Source of the DNA: an uncultured Oscillospiraceae bacterium
GTDB taxonomy: Bacteria; Bacillota; Clostridia; Oscillospirales; Oscillospiraceae
Assembly: GCA_947632155.1 (NCBI GenBank)
Contig: CANROF010000007.1
Span: forward strand, 1 to 64,000
DNA length: 64,000 nucleotides
Reading direction: 5' to 3'
This document shows positions 36,710 to 47,117 of this stretch, piece after piece. Each line of letters starts with the position of its first letter. The stretch's first letter is position 1. The translations under genes and the position numbers were made by a program. The notes under the pieces are model-generated. The model ran no database searches, was not told where the DNA came from, and saw only the letters and a program-made list of their open reading frames with translations.

Positions 36710-37690
36710 TTACATGGTGAACTGCATGGCGCAGAAGCCGGCGTAGATGAGCAGCAGCACGATGCCCTGGAGGCGCGAGAGCTTGCCCCGCAGAAGCGCC
36801 GGGACGGTGAGCAGGAGCATCACGGCGAACATCACGGGGATGTCCATGACGAGGCTGGCGTTGCGGCCGAAGACCTGGGCCTCCTCGGGGATGTGGAAGG
36901 GCCCCACGGTGACGGCCATGCCGGATACCAGCACTAAGTTGAAGAGGTTGGCGCCGATGACGTTGCCCAGAGACAGCGCCCCGTGGCCCTTGGCCAGGGA
37001 CGTGATGGCAGTGACCAGCTCCGGAAGGGAGGTCCCCAGGGCCACGAACGTCAGGGCGATGACCGTCTCCGGTACGCCAAGGCCCCGGGCGATGACGGTG
37101 CCGTTGTCAACCAGGAGCTTGGCGCCCACGGCGATGAGGGCCGCGCCCACGACGAGAAGCGCCACGTCCACGATGGCGGAGTGCTCCTTTTCGCCGCTGT
37201 CCTCCCCGGGCTGGGCGGGGGCGTCCTTGGCGCCCTTCATCTGGAGGACGGTGAGGACCATGTACACCACGAAGCCCGCCAGGAGCACCAGCCCCACGGG
37301 GCGGGTGAACTCGCCGGTGGTGTAGGCGATGAAGGCGTAGAAGACCGCCGCGGCGAAGAAGAAGAGGACGGGCGTGCGCAGGGCCTTTTTGTCCACGCTC
37401 CCGGGCTTGGCCGCCACGGTGATGGCGGCGATGAGGGACGTGTTGCAGATGACGGAGCCGATGGCGTTGCCGTAGGCGATGGAGCCGCTGCCCTCGATGG
37501 CGGCGGTGGTGGAAACCATGACCTCGGGGAGCGTGGTGCCGATGGACACCACCGTGGCGCCGATCAAAAGCTCCGGCAGACGGAACCTCCGGGCGATGCC
37601 GGTGGCGCCGTCCACAAACCAGTCGCCGCCCTTGATGAGGCACACCAGGCCCACGATGAAGAGCAGCACAGCCTTGACCATTTCGTTCAT
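36710..37690 (-). CDS. Calcium/sodium antiporter (CaCA family, YrbG-like)
   Basis: The 326-residue membrane protein has about 10 hydrophobic segments with the two inverted alpha repeats of cation/Ca exchangers: GTTLPEVMVSTTAA (~50-63) and GTSLPELVTAITS (~205-217). It exchanges Ca2+ (or similar) against Na+ or H+ at the cytoplasmic membrane. A charged loop (KGAKDAPAQPGEDSGEKEH) separates the halves. It follows the next-listed gene with one base between, so they form a two-gene operon on the minus strand. Confidence 0.93.
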   Translation of the reverse strand: MNEMVKAVLLFIVGLVCLIKGGDWFVDGATGIARRFRLPELLIGATVVSIGTTLPEVMVSTTAAIEGSGSIAYGNAIGSVICNTSLIAAITVAAKPGSVDKKALRTPVLFFFAAAVFYAFIAYTTGEFTRPVGLVLLAGFVVYMVLTVLQMKGAKDAPAQPGEDSGEKEHSAIVDVALLVVGAALIAVGAKLLVDNGTVIARGLGVPETVIALTFVALGTSLPELVTAITSLAKGHGALSLGNVIGANLFNLVLVSGMAVTVGPFHIPEEAQVFGRNASLVMDIPVMFAVMLLLTVPALLRGKLSRLQGIVLLLIYAGFCAMQFTM

Positions 37691-37691
37691 T

Positions 37692-38720
37692 TTACTTCAC
37701 CTCGTAATTCGTATCTCCGCTGTCGGGCAGGTAGTCCGCCGGGTCGTAGGCAAATCCGTCCGGCTGGGGCTGGCCGTAGGGGACGGCGGAGGAGAGGACG
37801 CCCTGGGCGTCCTTCACGTCGGTCTTGCTGGTGCGGGAGATCTGGCCCCAGGCCAGGAAGATACCCACCGCCACGAAGAGGATGCACTTTATAAAGTCCT
37901 CGTCCTTGGAGATCTCCAGCCACATCTCCGGGTCGCCCAGCATCGCCGGGACCAGGGACATGGCGTCGGAAAAGGAGATGGCGTAGTAGTCCGCCACGTA
38001 GTAGAGCTGTACGGCGAAATTCAAAAGATACACGCCCAGGACGCTGAAAACGATGGAGAGGATGAGGGCCACGTAGTTCATCCTGCCCTTCAGGAGCCTG
38101 TATCCGGCGTAGCTGGCCAGGGGGATGATTATGAAGAGGAGCACGTAGATCCTCTGGGCCACGAGGATGGTGAGAGCCGAGGGCAGCACGCCCACCACGG
38201 CGCCCAGAAAAGCGCCCAGCGCGCCTAAAAGATAGCTGCCGCCCCGGGCGTTCTTCTCCGCCTTGGCCTGGGCGCCGGCAACGGAGCCCTCCAGGCAGGC
38301 GCGGTGTACCGGCGTGTAGGCGGCGCCCCGGGGAACGGCGCAGTCGCAGCCGGACTTTCCGCACACGGAGCAGCTATCCGGGACGGTGAAGCCCAGATTT
38401 TTCAGGATGTCCAGCGCCGCGGTGACGCCCTGGCAGTAGACGTCGGGGATGTCCTTGGTGTTCAGGAAAACGGTGACGTAGCCCTGGTCCGCCCAGGCGG
38501 CGGAGGCGCTTTTGCCGAAAGCCTCCCGGAGCTTGGCCTTCAGCTCCTTGGCATACGTCTTCCGGTCGCCCTTTTGGGCGGGAAGGCTCACGGAGACGCT
38601 GTTTTTGCCAGCGTACTGGACCACCGTCAGATACCCGCGCTCCATACCCACCGCGCGGATGTCCGAAACCATCCGGAGGCCGTGGGACTCGCACATCTGT
38701 TTATATTCGGCTTTGTCCAT
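37692..38720 (-). CDS. Multi-pass membrane protein with a cysteine cluster
   Basis: The 342 residues contain a soluble N-terminal domain (~1-115), a cysteine cluster CSVCGKSGCDC near 123-133 that could bind zinc, and four to five membrane segments (YLLGALGAFLGAVVGVL, IYVLLFIIIPLASYAG, VALILSIVFSVLGVYLL, CILFVAVGIFLAW). The C-terminus is acidic and proline-rich. I do not recognise a named family. It is cotranscribed with the antiporter gene downstream, so a role near that transporter is possible. Confidence 0.8.
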   Translation of the reverse strand: MDKAEYKQMCESHGLRMVSDIRAVGMERGYLTVVQYAGKNSVSVSLPAQKGDRKTYAKELKAKLREAFGKSASAAWADQGYVTVFLNTKDIPDVYCQGVTAALDILKNLGFTVPDSCSVCGKSGCDCAVPRGAAYTPVHRACLEGSVAGAQAKAEKNARGGSYLLGALGAFLGAVVGVLPSALTILVAQRIYVLLFIIIPLASYAGYRLLKGRMNYVALILSIVFSVLGVYLLNFAVQLYYVADYYAISFSDAMSLVPAMLGDPEMWLEISKDEDFIKCILFVAVGIFLAWGQISRTSKTDVKDAQGVLSSAVPYGQPQPDGFAYDPADYLPDSGDTNYEVK

Positions 38721-38758
38721 TTTTACTCCCCCTGATCAAAATAAATTTCATTACCGCA

Positions 38759-38788
38759 ATAATACAGCAGACCGCGGCCGCTTGTCAA
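38759..38788 (-). promoter_or_regulatory. Promoter of the antiporter operon
   Basis: Minus strand TTGACA, 18 bp, TATTAT, followed by GGGGGAG before the start at 38720. Confidence 0.65.
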
Positions 38789-38794
38789 TCCCTC

Positions 38795-38823
38795 TTGCCT
38801 TTTTTGGGAAATCGGTGTATGAT
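38795..38823 (+). promoter_or_regulatory. Native promoter of the HAD gene
   Basis: TTGCCT (38795-38800), 17 bp, TATGAT (38818-38823), then AAAAAGGAG and ATG ATT AA at 38851. The native start is cut from its gene by the insertion that follows. Confidence 0.65.
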
Positions 38824-38858
38824 AATAAGGACATATAAAAAGGAGCCGCTATGATTAA

Positions 38859-39132
38859 GGTGACGGGAGTCGAACGCGCGTCGGTTTCTGACGAGCGGAT
38901 TTGCGCCCATGCGGCGTCAAAGTCCTTGACAATACGGAAGTATTCCCTGCGGACTTTTCCTTGCCTGGACACAAATCCGCTCGCCAGAAACTGCTGCGCA
39001 CTCCACGCGGAGCAATTTTCGAGTGATTTTCCGCGCGGAGGAGGCAGCCTTGCTGACGCAAGGCAACGACGACAAACGGAAAAGCACCGAAAAGGGCCCG
39101 CGTGGAGCGGCGCGGGTTCGACTCCCGTCACC
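38859..39132. mobile_element. 274 bp MITE-like element with TTAA target duplication
   Basis: Terminal inverted repeats of 22 bp begin GGTGACGGGAGTCGAAC (38859-38880 and 39111-39132, one mismatch). TTAA flanks both sides (38855-38858 and 39133-39136). Removing the element plus one TTAA restores ATG ATT AAA AAC GTT CTC, a natural HAD N-terminus in frame. Inside are more inverted repeats: 38884-38903 with 38972-38991 (19 of 20), 39001-39010 with 39098-39107, and GCCTTGC/GCAAGGC. No transposase is encoded. Confidence 0.85.
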
Positions 39133-39848
39133 TTAAAAACGTTCTCTTTGACCTGGACGGGACGCTGCTCCCAATGGACCAGGATAAATTCGTGGAGGGA
39201 TACATAAAGCTGCTGGCCGCCCGTATGGCCCGCCGGGGCATGGCCCCCGAGAGGCTCGTCCGGGGGCTATGGGCGGGCATTGAGGCCATGGTGAAAAACG
39301 ACGGCTCCGGGACCAACGAGGAGCGCTTTTGGGAGGCCTTCCAGCCTGTCTGCCCCGTCGCCCCCGGGGACCGGGAGGAGATGGACGACTTCTACCGCAC
39401 GGATTTTCACAGGGCCCGGGCCCTGTGCGGGTATACGCCCAAGGCCGCGGAGGCCGTGAAATGGCTGCGGGAGCGGGGCGTCCGCGTGGCCCTGGCCACA
39501 AATCCCGTGTACCCGCGCATCGCCACCGAGGCCCGAATCGCCTGGGCGGGGCTGGAGCCGGGGGACTTCGAGCTCATCACCACCTATGAAAACTCCCGCT
39601 TCTGCAAGCCAAACCCCCTCTACTTTACCGAGATCGCCGCAAAGCTGGACATGGACCCGGCCCAGACCCTGATGGTGGGAAACGACACCTCCGACGACGC
39701 CGGGGCGATAGGGGCGGGGATGGAGGTATTTATTTTGACGCCGTGCCTCATTGACGCCGCCGGGAGGCTCCGGAATCTCCCCCACGGGGACCTGGAGGAC
39801 CTTCGGGGGTTCATGGAGGCAAAAATAGAAGCGAAAAAAACAAAATAG
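39102..39848 (+). CDS. HAD-family phosphatase, 5' end displaced by an insertion
   Basis: The HAD core begins NVLFDLDGTLLPMDQDKF (nucleophile Asp in DLDGT), followed by LATNPVYPRIA (motif II Thr), a Lys in SRFCKPNPLYF and the acidic motif IV GNDTSDD. A phosphoglycolate-phosphatase-like role is likely; substrate unknown. The native start (ATG at 38851 with AAAAAGGAG and promoter) is 278 bp upstream and now out of frame by two bases. The only in-frame start keeping the catalytic Asp is GTG 39102, inside the inserted element near its right repeat, with AAAAGGG five bases ahead. The gene may be weakly expressed from there or inactive. A small membrane protein gene follows. Confidence 0.8.
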   Translation: MERRGFDSRHLKNVLFDLDGTLLPMDQDKFVEGYIKLLAARMARRGMAPERLVRGLWAGIEAMVKNDGSGTNEERFWEAFQPVCPVAPGDREEMDDFYRTDFHRARALCGYTPKAAEAVKWLRERGVRVALATNPVYPRIATEARIAWAGLEPGDFELITTYENSRFCKPNPLYFTEIAAKLDMDPAQTLMVGNDTSDDAGAIGAGMEVFILTPCLIDAAGRLRNLPHGDLEDLRGFMEAKIEAKKTK

Positions 39849-39859
39849 GAGGATCTATT

Positions 39860-40420
39860 ATGGAGAAGCTTAAAAGAATGGGCGGAAAGCTCATCGTCTG
39901 CGCCTGCGAGGTGGCGGTGGGCGTGGTGCTGCTCATCGACCCGGAGACGTTCACCGAGGCGATGATTCGGGGCCTGGGCATCCTGCTGTGCGTTGTCGGG
40001 GCTCTGGCCACGCTGGCCTATTTCCGCATGGACCCCGAGGAGGCGGCGCTGAGCCAGGAGCTGACCCGGGGGCTGGTGGAGCTGGCGCTGGGCGTCCTGT
40101 TCATCTACAAGGCCGGCTGGATCGTCACCAAATTCATGCCCATCACCGTCCTCTACGGCCTTACGGCGGCGCTGACGGGCATCGTGAAGCTCCAGTGGAC
40201 GGTGGACATGATCAGGCTCAAGCGCGGCATGTGGCAGTCCTCCGCCGTCGCGGCGGCGCTGTCCATCCTCATCGCCGTCGTGGTCCTGTCCAATCCCTTC
40301 CGGGTGCGCCACACCCTGTGGGTGTTCACCGCCGTGGCCCTGATTATCACGGGAGCGGCCGATCTCGTCACCGCCGTTTTCAGCCAGAAGCAGCGCTCAT
40401 ACGACAGCTCCGAGAGCTAA
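39860..40420 (+). CDS. DUF308/HdeD-like membrane protein
   Basis: The 186 residues hold about six short membrane segments (LIVCACEVAVGVVLLID, ILLCVVGALATLAYF, LVELALGVLFIYKAGWIV, AALSILIAVVVLS, LWVFTAVALIITGAADLV). The pattern of paired helices matches DUF308 (HdeD in E. coli, acid resistance). The function in Firmicutes is not known. AGGAGG lies before the ATG, 11 bp after the HAD gene, so they were probably one operon. A strong terminator follows. Confidence 0.88.
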   Translation: MEKLKRMGGKLIVCACEVAVGVVLLIDPETFTEAMIRGLGILLCVVGALATLAYFRMDPEEAALSQELTRGLVELALGVLFIYKAGWIVTKFMPITVLYGLTAALTGIVKLQWTVDMIRLKRGMWQSSAVAAALSILIAVVVLSNPFRVRHTLWVFTAVALIITGAADLVTAVFSQKQRSYDSSES

Positions 40421-40443
40421 AGGATAATAGAGGCAAAATAACA

Positions 40444-40478
40444 CGGCGCGGTCCCAGAACGGGGCCGCGCCGGTTTTT
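40444..40478 (+). terminator. Terminator after the DUF308 gene
   Basis: CGGCGCGG-T-CCC pairs with GGG-G-CCGCGCCG, followed by GTTTTT. Confidence 0.82.
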
Positions 40479-40484
40479 GATTTG

Positions 40485-41933
40485 TCAGATCACGCCGCCG
40501 GACGCCAGGTGTATGGCGGGGTAGTCGGGGCTGTCCACGGGGACGTCCGGGTAGTCGGGCGCTCCGGGCTCTACAAGGGCCAGGAGCGGCCCCCAGCCCA
40601 GCGCCCGGCACAGCGCCTCCACCGCCTGGGCCCGGGTGACCGCCTTACCGGGGACCGGGGGGAGGTCGAGGTCGTATTTGGGCAGCCCCAAAAGCGAAGC
40701 CAGCCTCCGCGCCGCCGCCGAAAGCTGCGCGCCGCGGACAGGCCCGCCGGGGTCAAAGACGCCGCCGTCCCCGGTGACGACGCCCAAGGCCGCCGCCAGG
40801 GGGACACACCGGGAAAACCAGGTCCCCTTGGGCACGTCCGCGAAGGCGGGGAGCGCCCGGGGCAGGCTGTCCCGGGGCAGGAGGACTTCGGCTATCCGTG
40901 CCGCCATGCAGGCAAGCTCCGCGCGGGTCACCGGGTCCCCGGGCCGCATGAGGCTGCCGTCGCCGTAGACGAATCTAAAAAGCGGCGCCGCCCGCGGCGT
41001 TGGAACGGGGGCGGGGTGGGGCTCGGATTCGGGGTCAAGTTGGGGTCCGGGCTCGGGCTCGGGTTCGGGTTCGGGCTCGGGTTCGGGTTCGGGCTCGGGT
41101 TCAGGCTCGGGTTCAGGCTCGGGTTCGGGCTCAGGTTCGGGCTCAGGTTCAGGTTCGGGTTCCGGTTGGGGCTCGGGTTCGGGCTCAGGCTCGGGTTCAG
41201 GTTCCGGTTCGGGCTCGGGTTCAGGTTCCGGTTCGGGCTCGGGTTCAGGTTCCGGTTGGGGCTCGGGTTCGGGCTCCGGTTGGGGCTCGGGTTCGGGCTC
41301 GGGTTCCGGTTCAGGCTCAGGTTCGGGTTGGGGCTCAGATTCGGGTTCCGGTTGGGGCTCGGGTTGAGGCTCGGGCTCCGGCTCGGGTTCCGGCTCGGGC
41401 TCAGGCTCCGGCTCGGGTTCGGGTTCAGGCTCCGGCTCGGGTTCGGGTTCAGGCTCCGGCTCCGGCTCCGGGGCTGTCAGGGTGAAGCTGAAGGCGCCGG
41501 ACTCGGTGAAGGAGCAGGTCCAGTAGGTGTAGGTCACCTCATACCAGAGCGTGTAGACGCCGGGCCCGGCGACCGCCGGGGGAGCGCCCGGCTCCAGAGC
41601 TCCGGCGGTGAGGCCGAAGCGGGCGGCGACCTCCACCCCCGGGTCCGAGAGGTCCACGAGCTCCGGCGCGTGGGGCCGTCCGTCCGCCGTGAAGGCGCTG
41701 CCCTCCAGGTACGCCCGGGCGGCGTAATAGTCCTCAAGCTCAAGGCCGCAGTCGGAACAGACCTCCGCTTCACGGAAGCGGTGGTTTTCCGGCTCGGCGG
41801 TGACAACGATCTCCATGTGCAGATGCTCGCACCGCCCGTAGGCGCGGGCCTGGGAGGAGGTCAAAAGCAGCATAAGCGACACGCCGAGGACCACCGGGAT
41901 GACGCGGCGCGGCAATATCTTCCTCTTAAGCAT
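40485..41933 (-). CDS. Secreted SLH-domain protein with a long Glu-Pro tract
   Basis: The 482-residue protein starts [17 protein letters not shown] (signal peptide to about LLTSSQARA) behind GGAGGTG. Residues ~33-153 form a secreted domain with [10 protein letters not shown] and [12 protein letters not shown]. Residues ~154-305 are an almost pure Glu-Pro repeat. The C-terminal ~165 residues are two or three SLH modules ([40 protein letters not shown] and [18 protein letters not shown]). SLH domains bind pyruvylated wall polysaccharide; the CsaB-type fusion upstream could make that ligand. The tract is probably a rigid spacer. An in-frame ATG 45 bases earlier lacks a ribosome site. Confidence 0.88.
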   Translation of the reverse strand: MLKRKILPRRVIPVVLGVSLMLLLTSSQARAYGRCEHLHMEIVVTAEPENHRFREAEVCSDCGLELEDYYAARAYLEGSAFTADGRPHAPELVDLSDPGVEVAARFGLTAGALEPGAPPAVAGPGVYTLWYEVTYTYWTCSFTESGAFSFTLTAPEPEPEPEPEPEPEPEPEPEPEPEPEPEPEPEPEPQPEPQPEPESEPQPEPEPEPEPEPEPEPQPEPEPEPQPEPEPEPEPEPEPEPEPEPEPEPEPEPEPQPEPEPEPEPEPEPEPEPEPEPEPEPEPEPEPEPEPEPEPGPQLDPESEPHPAPVPTPRAAPLFRFVYGDGSLMRPGDPVTRAELACMAARIAEVLLPRDSLPRALPAFADVPKGTWFSRCVPLAAALGVVTGDGGVFDPGGPVRGAQLSAAARRLASLLGLPKYDLDLPPVPGKAVTRAQAVEALCRALGWGPLLALVEPGAPDYPDVPVDSPDYPAIHLASGGVI

Positions 41934-42034
41934 TTTCACACCTCCACACCGTCGAAGAGCGGGAGGCGGAGGAGACATCCGCGGTATATCCTATGCCCGG
42001 GGGCGCGCGTTGACACAGAGCCGGCGGGAAAAAA

Positions 42035-43849
42035 TCAAATCATTTCCACCTTATAGGTTTTCAACCAGTAGTTGAGCTGCAAAAACCAGGCGACGGTCTG
42101 GGGGGTGGTCATGAGCTGGCCGTACCAGGGGGTGGAGACGTCGGAGGCCATGAGCTCCCGCAGGGCCTCGGGGCGGACCAGCTCGTGGATGGGGGCGGCG
42201 GAGTCGGCGAGGACGGCCTCGAGCTCCGCCTTCACCGCCGCCAGGTACGAGGGGTTGTGGGTCTTGGGGTAGGGGCTTTTCTTGCGCCAGAGGACCTCCT
42301 CCGGGAGATACCCGCGCATGGCCTCCCGGAGAAGGCCCTTTTCATAGCCGTTGTGGTCCTTGTACTCCCAGGGCACGGTGTAGAGGTACTGGGCGATGCG
42401 GTGGTCGCAGAAGGGCACCCGGACCTCCAGGGAGCTCCACATGCTCATGCGGTCCTTGCGGTCAAGAAGCGTCTGCATGAACCAGTCCACGTTGAGATTC
42501 ATCATCTCCTTCATCCGCTTTTCCAGGGGGGACGTGCCGGGGAGGATGTCGCTTTCGCTGACGGTCCGGCGGTAGCAGCTGTCCACGAACTCAAAGGGCT
42601 CGATGCCGCCCAGGACCCCCTCCTTCAAAAACCCCGCCCGCCAGAGGGTGGACTGGGCCCAGGGGAAGCCCTCCCGCTCCCGGACGGTGGGGTCCCGATA
42701 CCAGGGGTAGCCGCCGAAGATCTCGTCGGCGCACTCCCCGGAGAGGGCCACGGTGGCGCTTTTTTTGATGTCCCGGCAGAATACCAGGAGGGAGGAGTCC
42801 ACGTCCGCCATCCCCGGAAGGTCCCGGGCCCGGACGGCCTCGTAGAGGGCGCTGACCAGCTCCGGCGTGTCGATGACGGTGAGCAGGTGCTCCCCGGGGA
42901 GGTAGTCCCACATTTTTTTGATGAACGCGGGGTCGGAGGTGGGCTGGAATTTCCCGGCGCGGAAGTATTTTTCATTGTCCCGGTAGTCCACGGAGACGGT
43001 GGTGAGCTCCCCGCCATGCCCGCCGTAGTACTCCGCCGCCACGGAGGAGATGAGGGAGGAGTCGAGGCCGCCGGAGAGGAACGTACACACCGGCACGTCG
43101 GAGACGAGCTGCCGCCGGATGGCGTCCGTCACCAGGGCGCGGACCTTTTCCGCCGCCTCCGGGAAGGTGTCCCGGTTTTCCCCGTCCCGGAGCCGCCAGT
43201 AGCGCCGGAGGGTCAGCCGCCCGTCCTCAAAGACCCCGTATTCCCCGGGCAGAAGCTCGAAAACGCCCCGGAAGACCCCGCTCCCCGGCACTCTCCCGGG
43301 CCCTAAGAGCATGATCTGCGCCAGGCCCTCCCGGTCCAGCGCGGGAGCTATGTTGGGGTGGAGCAAAAGGGCCTTCAGCTCCGAGGCGAAGATGAGGGCT
43401 GGACCCCGGAGGGCGTAGAAGAGGGGCTTCACCCCCATCCGGTCCCGGCAGAGGAAGAGGCGCCGCCGCGCCTCGTCCCACACGGCGAAGGCGTAGATGC
43501 CGTTGAATTTCTCCGCGCACGCCTCCCCCCACTGGGCGTAGGCGTGGAGGGCCACCTCGGTGTCGGAGCGCGTTTCGAAGCGGTGCCCGAGAGCTTCGAG
43601 CTCCGATCTAAGCTCCGGGGTGTTGTAGAGCTCGCCGTTGTAGACGATGGTGAAGGGGCCGAAGCGCATGGGCTGGCGGCCGTTTTCCGGGTCCATCACC
43701 GAAAGGCGCGCGTGGATGAGGGCCGCGCCGTCAAAGACGGCCATCCCCCTCTGGTCCGGCCCGCGGCGGGAGAGGACGTTTTGCATTTTTACAAATACGG
43801 GCAGAAGCGGGCGGACATCCCCGCCGACCTGCCCCGCGATACCGCACAT
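42035..43849 (-). CDS. asnB: Asparagine synthetase (glutamine-hydrolysing), copy 2
   Basis: The 604-residue enzyme has Cys2 (MCGIAGQVGGD), RRGPDQRGMAV, VYNGELYN and the synthetase loop FLSGGLDSSLISS near 255-265. LSGECADEIFGGYPWY and LLDRKDRMSMWSSLEVRVPFCDH are classic AsnB motifs. The ATG at 43849 follows AGGAGGTACAG. It is closer to textbook AsnB than the shorter copy at 10 kb, which has shorter N-terminal motifs. A long open frame continues upstream antisense to enolase and is not part of the gene. Confidence 0.94.
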   Translation of the reverse strand: MCGIAGQVGGDVRPLLPVFVKMQNVLSRRGPDQRGMAVFDGAALIHARLSVMDPENGRQPMRFGPFTIVYNGELYNTPELRSELEALGHRFETRSDTEVALHAYAQWGEACAEKFNGIYAFAVWDEARRRLFLCRDRMGVKPLFYALRGPALIFASELKALLLHPNIAPALDREGLAQIMLLGPGRVPGSGVFRGVFELLPGEYGVFEDGRLTLRRYWRLRDGENRDTFPEAAEKVRALVTDAIRRQLVSDVPVCTFLSGGLDSSLISSVAAEYYGGHGGELTTVSVDYRDNEKYFRAGKFQPTSDPAFIKKMWDYLPGEHLLTVIDTPELVSALYEAVRARDLPGMADVDSSLLVFCRDIKKSATVALSGECADEIFGGYPWYRDPTVREREGFPWAQSTLWRAGFLKEGVLGGIEPFEFVDSCYRRTVSESDILPGTSPLEKRMKEMMNLNVDWFMQTLLDRKDRMSMWSSLEVRVPFCDHRIAQYLYTVPWEYKDHNGYEKGLLREAMRGYLPEEVLWRKKSPYPKTHNPSYLAAVKAELEAVLADSAAPIHELVRPEALRELMASDVSTPWYGQLMTTPQTVAWFLQLNYWLKTYKVEMI

Positions 43850-45436
<1,587 letters not shown>

Positions 45437-45476
45437 AAAAAACATGGAACCTTCTTCCCATTTAAACCGTCAAAAT

Positions 45477-45617
45477 GGTATACTATCCGCAGAGCGGATA
45501 GTATCCTGGATTTAACGCCGTTTTTCTCCCCGGCTTCGCCGGGAACCGAAAAACATGGCGATTATACCATCCCCGCTTCGCGGGTATGGTATAATATCCG
45601 CAGAGAGGATAGTATCC
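45477..45617 (+). promoter_or_regulatory. Two near-identical 30 bp palindromic units before the DUF4349 gene
   Basis: GGTATACTATCCGCAGAGCG... at 45477-45506 and GGTATAATATCCGCAGAGAG... at 45588-45617 match at 28 of 30 positions. Each carries a -10-like hexamer (TATACT, TATAAT) inside an ATCCG/CGGAT-type palindrome. Between them is another palindrome (ATACCAT-CCCCG-TTCG-CGGG-ATGGTAT, about 45564-45592). The layout suggests two operator-overlapped promoters for the downstream lipoprotein; no -35 consensus is evident. Confidence 0.5.
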
Positions 45618-45674
45618 TTGATTTTAGACGGCAGCGCATCCTGTCATTATCAAAAGGGAAGAAGGAGGATCACC

Positions 45675-46754
45675 ATGAAAAAGAGGCTTTTCGCGATCAT
45701 TTTGGCCCTGGCGCTGTGTCTTGCGCTGTGCGCCTGCGGGAGCTCGGGCGCCTTCAGCGGGGATAACTGGAACGGCGCCGTCGGCGAGGCGGGGGACATG
45801 ACGGCCCCCGGCTCCGGGAGCTGGGACGGCGACAATTGGGACGGCGTGATGGAGGACGTGGCGGGCGCCGTCGAGCCCAACAGGAGCTTATCCGAGAAGA
45901 TCATCTACTCCGCCAATGTGGACATCGAGACGGTGGATTTCGACGCGGCGGTGGACTCGGTGGAGGGGATGCTGAGAAAATACGGGGCGTTCCTGGAGAG
46001 CTCCAGCGTCTCCGGCCGCAGCTACAGCGAGACGGCGGGGGGCTATCAGACCTACCGCAGGGCATATTTCACCATCCGCGTGCCCGTGGAGTCCTTCACC
46101 GATATGAAGGACGAGCTGGGGACCGTGGGGGCCGTGGTGAGCTCCAACGTCTACACCGAAAACATCACCGAGCGCTACTACGACACCGAGGCCCGGGTCA
46201 AGTCCTACGAGATCGAGCAGGAGCGGCTCCTGGCCATGCTGGAGAAGTGCGAGACGGTGAGCGAGATGATCGAGATCGAATCGCGCCTTTCCGAGGTCCG
46301 CTACCAGCTCGAGGCGCTGGAGTCCACGCTGCGCAACTGGCAGAATGAGGTGGATTACAGCTCCATCGACGTCACCGTCCGGGAGGTGGAGGAGTATAAG
46401 CGCGTGGTGGAGCCCCACAGGACCTACTGGCAGCAGATCGGCGACGGCTTTAAAAATACCCTGGAGGACGTGGGCAGCTTCTTCGCCGGACTTTTCAAGA
46501 GCATCGTGGTGGCTCTGCCGGTGATCGTGATCGTGGCGGCCCTGGGCGGCCTGGCCGCTGTCGTCACGGTGAAGTACTGCCGCCAGGCCAAGGCAAAGCG
46601 CCGCCGGCAGTACACCGGGAACGGGCAGTATGTCCAAAGCGAGTACGCCCAAAATGAGTACACCCAAAATGAGTACGTTCAGAACCCGCAGTACGCCCAA
46701 AGCACCGACACCACCCCCCAGGACCCGCAGCAGCAGGACGGGGAGGAGAAATAA
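45675..46754 (+). CDS. DUF4349 lipoprotein
   Basis: The 359-residue protein has a lipoprotein signal (ALCLALCACGSS), an outside domain with SEKIIYSANVDIETVDFDAAV and the coiled-coil-like RYYDTEARVKSYEIEQERLLAMLEKCETVSEMIEIESRLSEVRYQLEALEST. A membrane segment follows near 300 (IVVALPVIVIVAALGGLAAVV). The short cytoplasmic tail has tandem SEYAQNEYTQNEYVQN repeats. This is the DUF4349 layout, whose function is unknown (membrane stress or envelope sensing has been suggested for relatives). AGGAGG precedes the ATG. Confidence 0.9.
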   Translation: MKKRLFAIILALALCLALCACGSSGAFSGDNWNGAVGEAGDMTAPGSGSWDGDNWDGVMEDVAGAVEPNRSLSEKIIYSANVDIETVDFDAAVDSVEGMLRKYGAFLESSSVSGRSYSETAGGYQTYRRAYFTIRVPVESFTDMKDELGTVGAVVSSNVYTENITERYYDTEARVKSYEIEQERLLAMLEKCETVSEMIEIESRLSEVRYQLEALESTLRNWQNEVDYSSIDVTVREVEEYKRVVEPHRTYWQQIGDGFKNTLEDVGSFFAGLFKSIVVALPVIVIVAALGGLAAVVTVKYCRQAKAKRRRQYTGNGQYVQSEYAQNEYTQNEYVQNPQYAQSTDTTPQDPQQQDGEEK

Positions 46755-46778
46755 GTAAATAACCTGCAAATAATAGCG

Positions 46779-46809
46779 AGCGCGGTATAATGTTCTGTCA
46801 TACCGCGCT
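46779..46809. repeat. Left hairpin flanking repeat copy C
   Basis: AGCGCGGTAT and ATACCGCGCT arms. Identical at 30 of 31 bases to 47079-47109 on the other side of the repeat. Confidence 0.85.
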
Positions 46810-47078
46810 CAGCTTGTCCAAAAACTCAAATTCAATATTTTTTCCAAGGACATGTGCCTTGGAAAAAATCCCTTTTGTTTTGCGGAGTTGACGCCCGCAG
46901 GCGTCATGCAAGCGAGCAACCGCCCGTAGGGCGGCTCTTAGCGAGTCGCTGTGCGGCCCTCCGGGCCGTGCGCGGAGCAAAACAGCAGGGAAATTTTTCT
47001 GAATTCCGCAGAATTCAGAAAAATTTCCCGCATGTTCCCCTTGTCGGAAAAGCCCGCCAGGGCTTTTCCGACAGATTA
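46810..47078 (+). repeat. Structured repeat family 1, copy C (long form)
   Basis: A 269 bp copy with the standard first hairpin (CCAAGG/CCTTGG), long stem (AAATTTTTCTGAATT and complement) and last stem (TGTCGGAAAAGCCC). The variable middle is enlarged: a TTTTGC/GCAAAA outer stem, GACGCC/GGCGTC, CAACCGCCC/GGGCGGCTCTTAG and GCGGCCC/GGGCCG hairpins. Confidence 0.88.
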
Positions 47079-47117
47079 AGCGCGGTATGATGTTCTGTCA
47101 TACCGCGCTGTTTTTTT
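47079..47117 (+). terminator. Right hairpin flanking repeat copy C, with T-run
   Basis: AGCGCGGTAT-loop-ATACCGCGCT followed by GTTTTTTT. It is a good terminator for the DUF4349 gene and overlaps the last codons of the ImmA-like gene on the other strand. Confidence 0.85.

Noticed and set aside
39095..39137. Possible tRNA 3' end (GGTTCGACTCCCGTCACC)
   Set aside because: No matching acceptor 5' strand, D-arm or anticodon arm lies within 90 bases; the same sequence appears inverted at 38859, so it is a terminal repeat of the inserted element.
41030..41475. CRISPR-like repeats
   Set aside because: The repeats are a coding Glu-Pro tract with no spacer structure and no cas genes; the same applies to 35140-35250.
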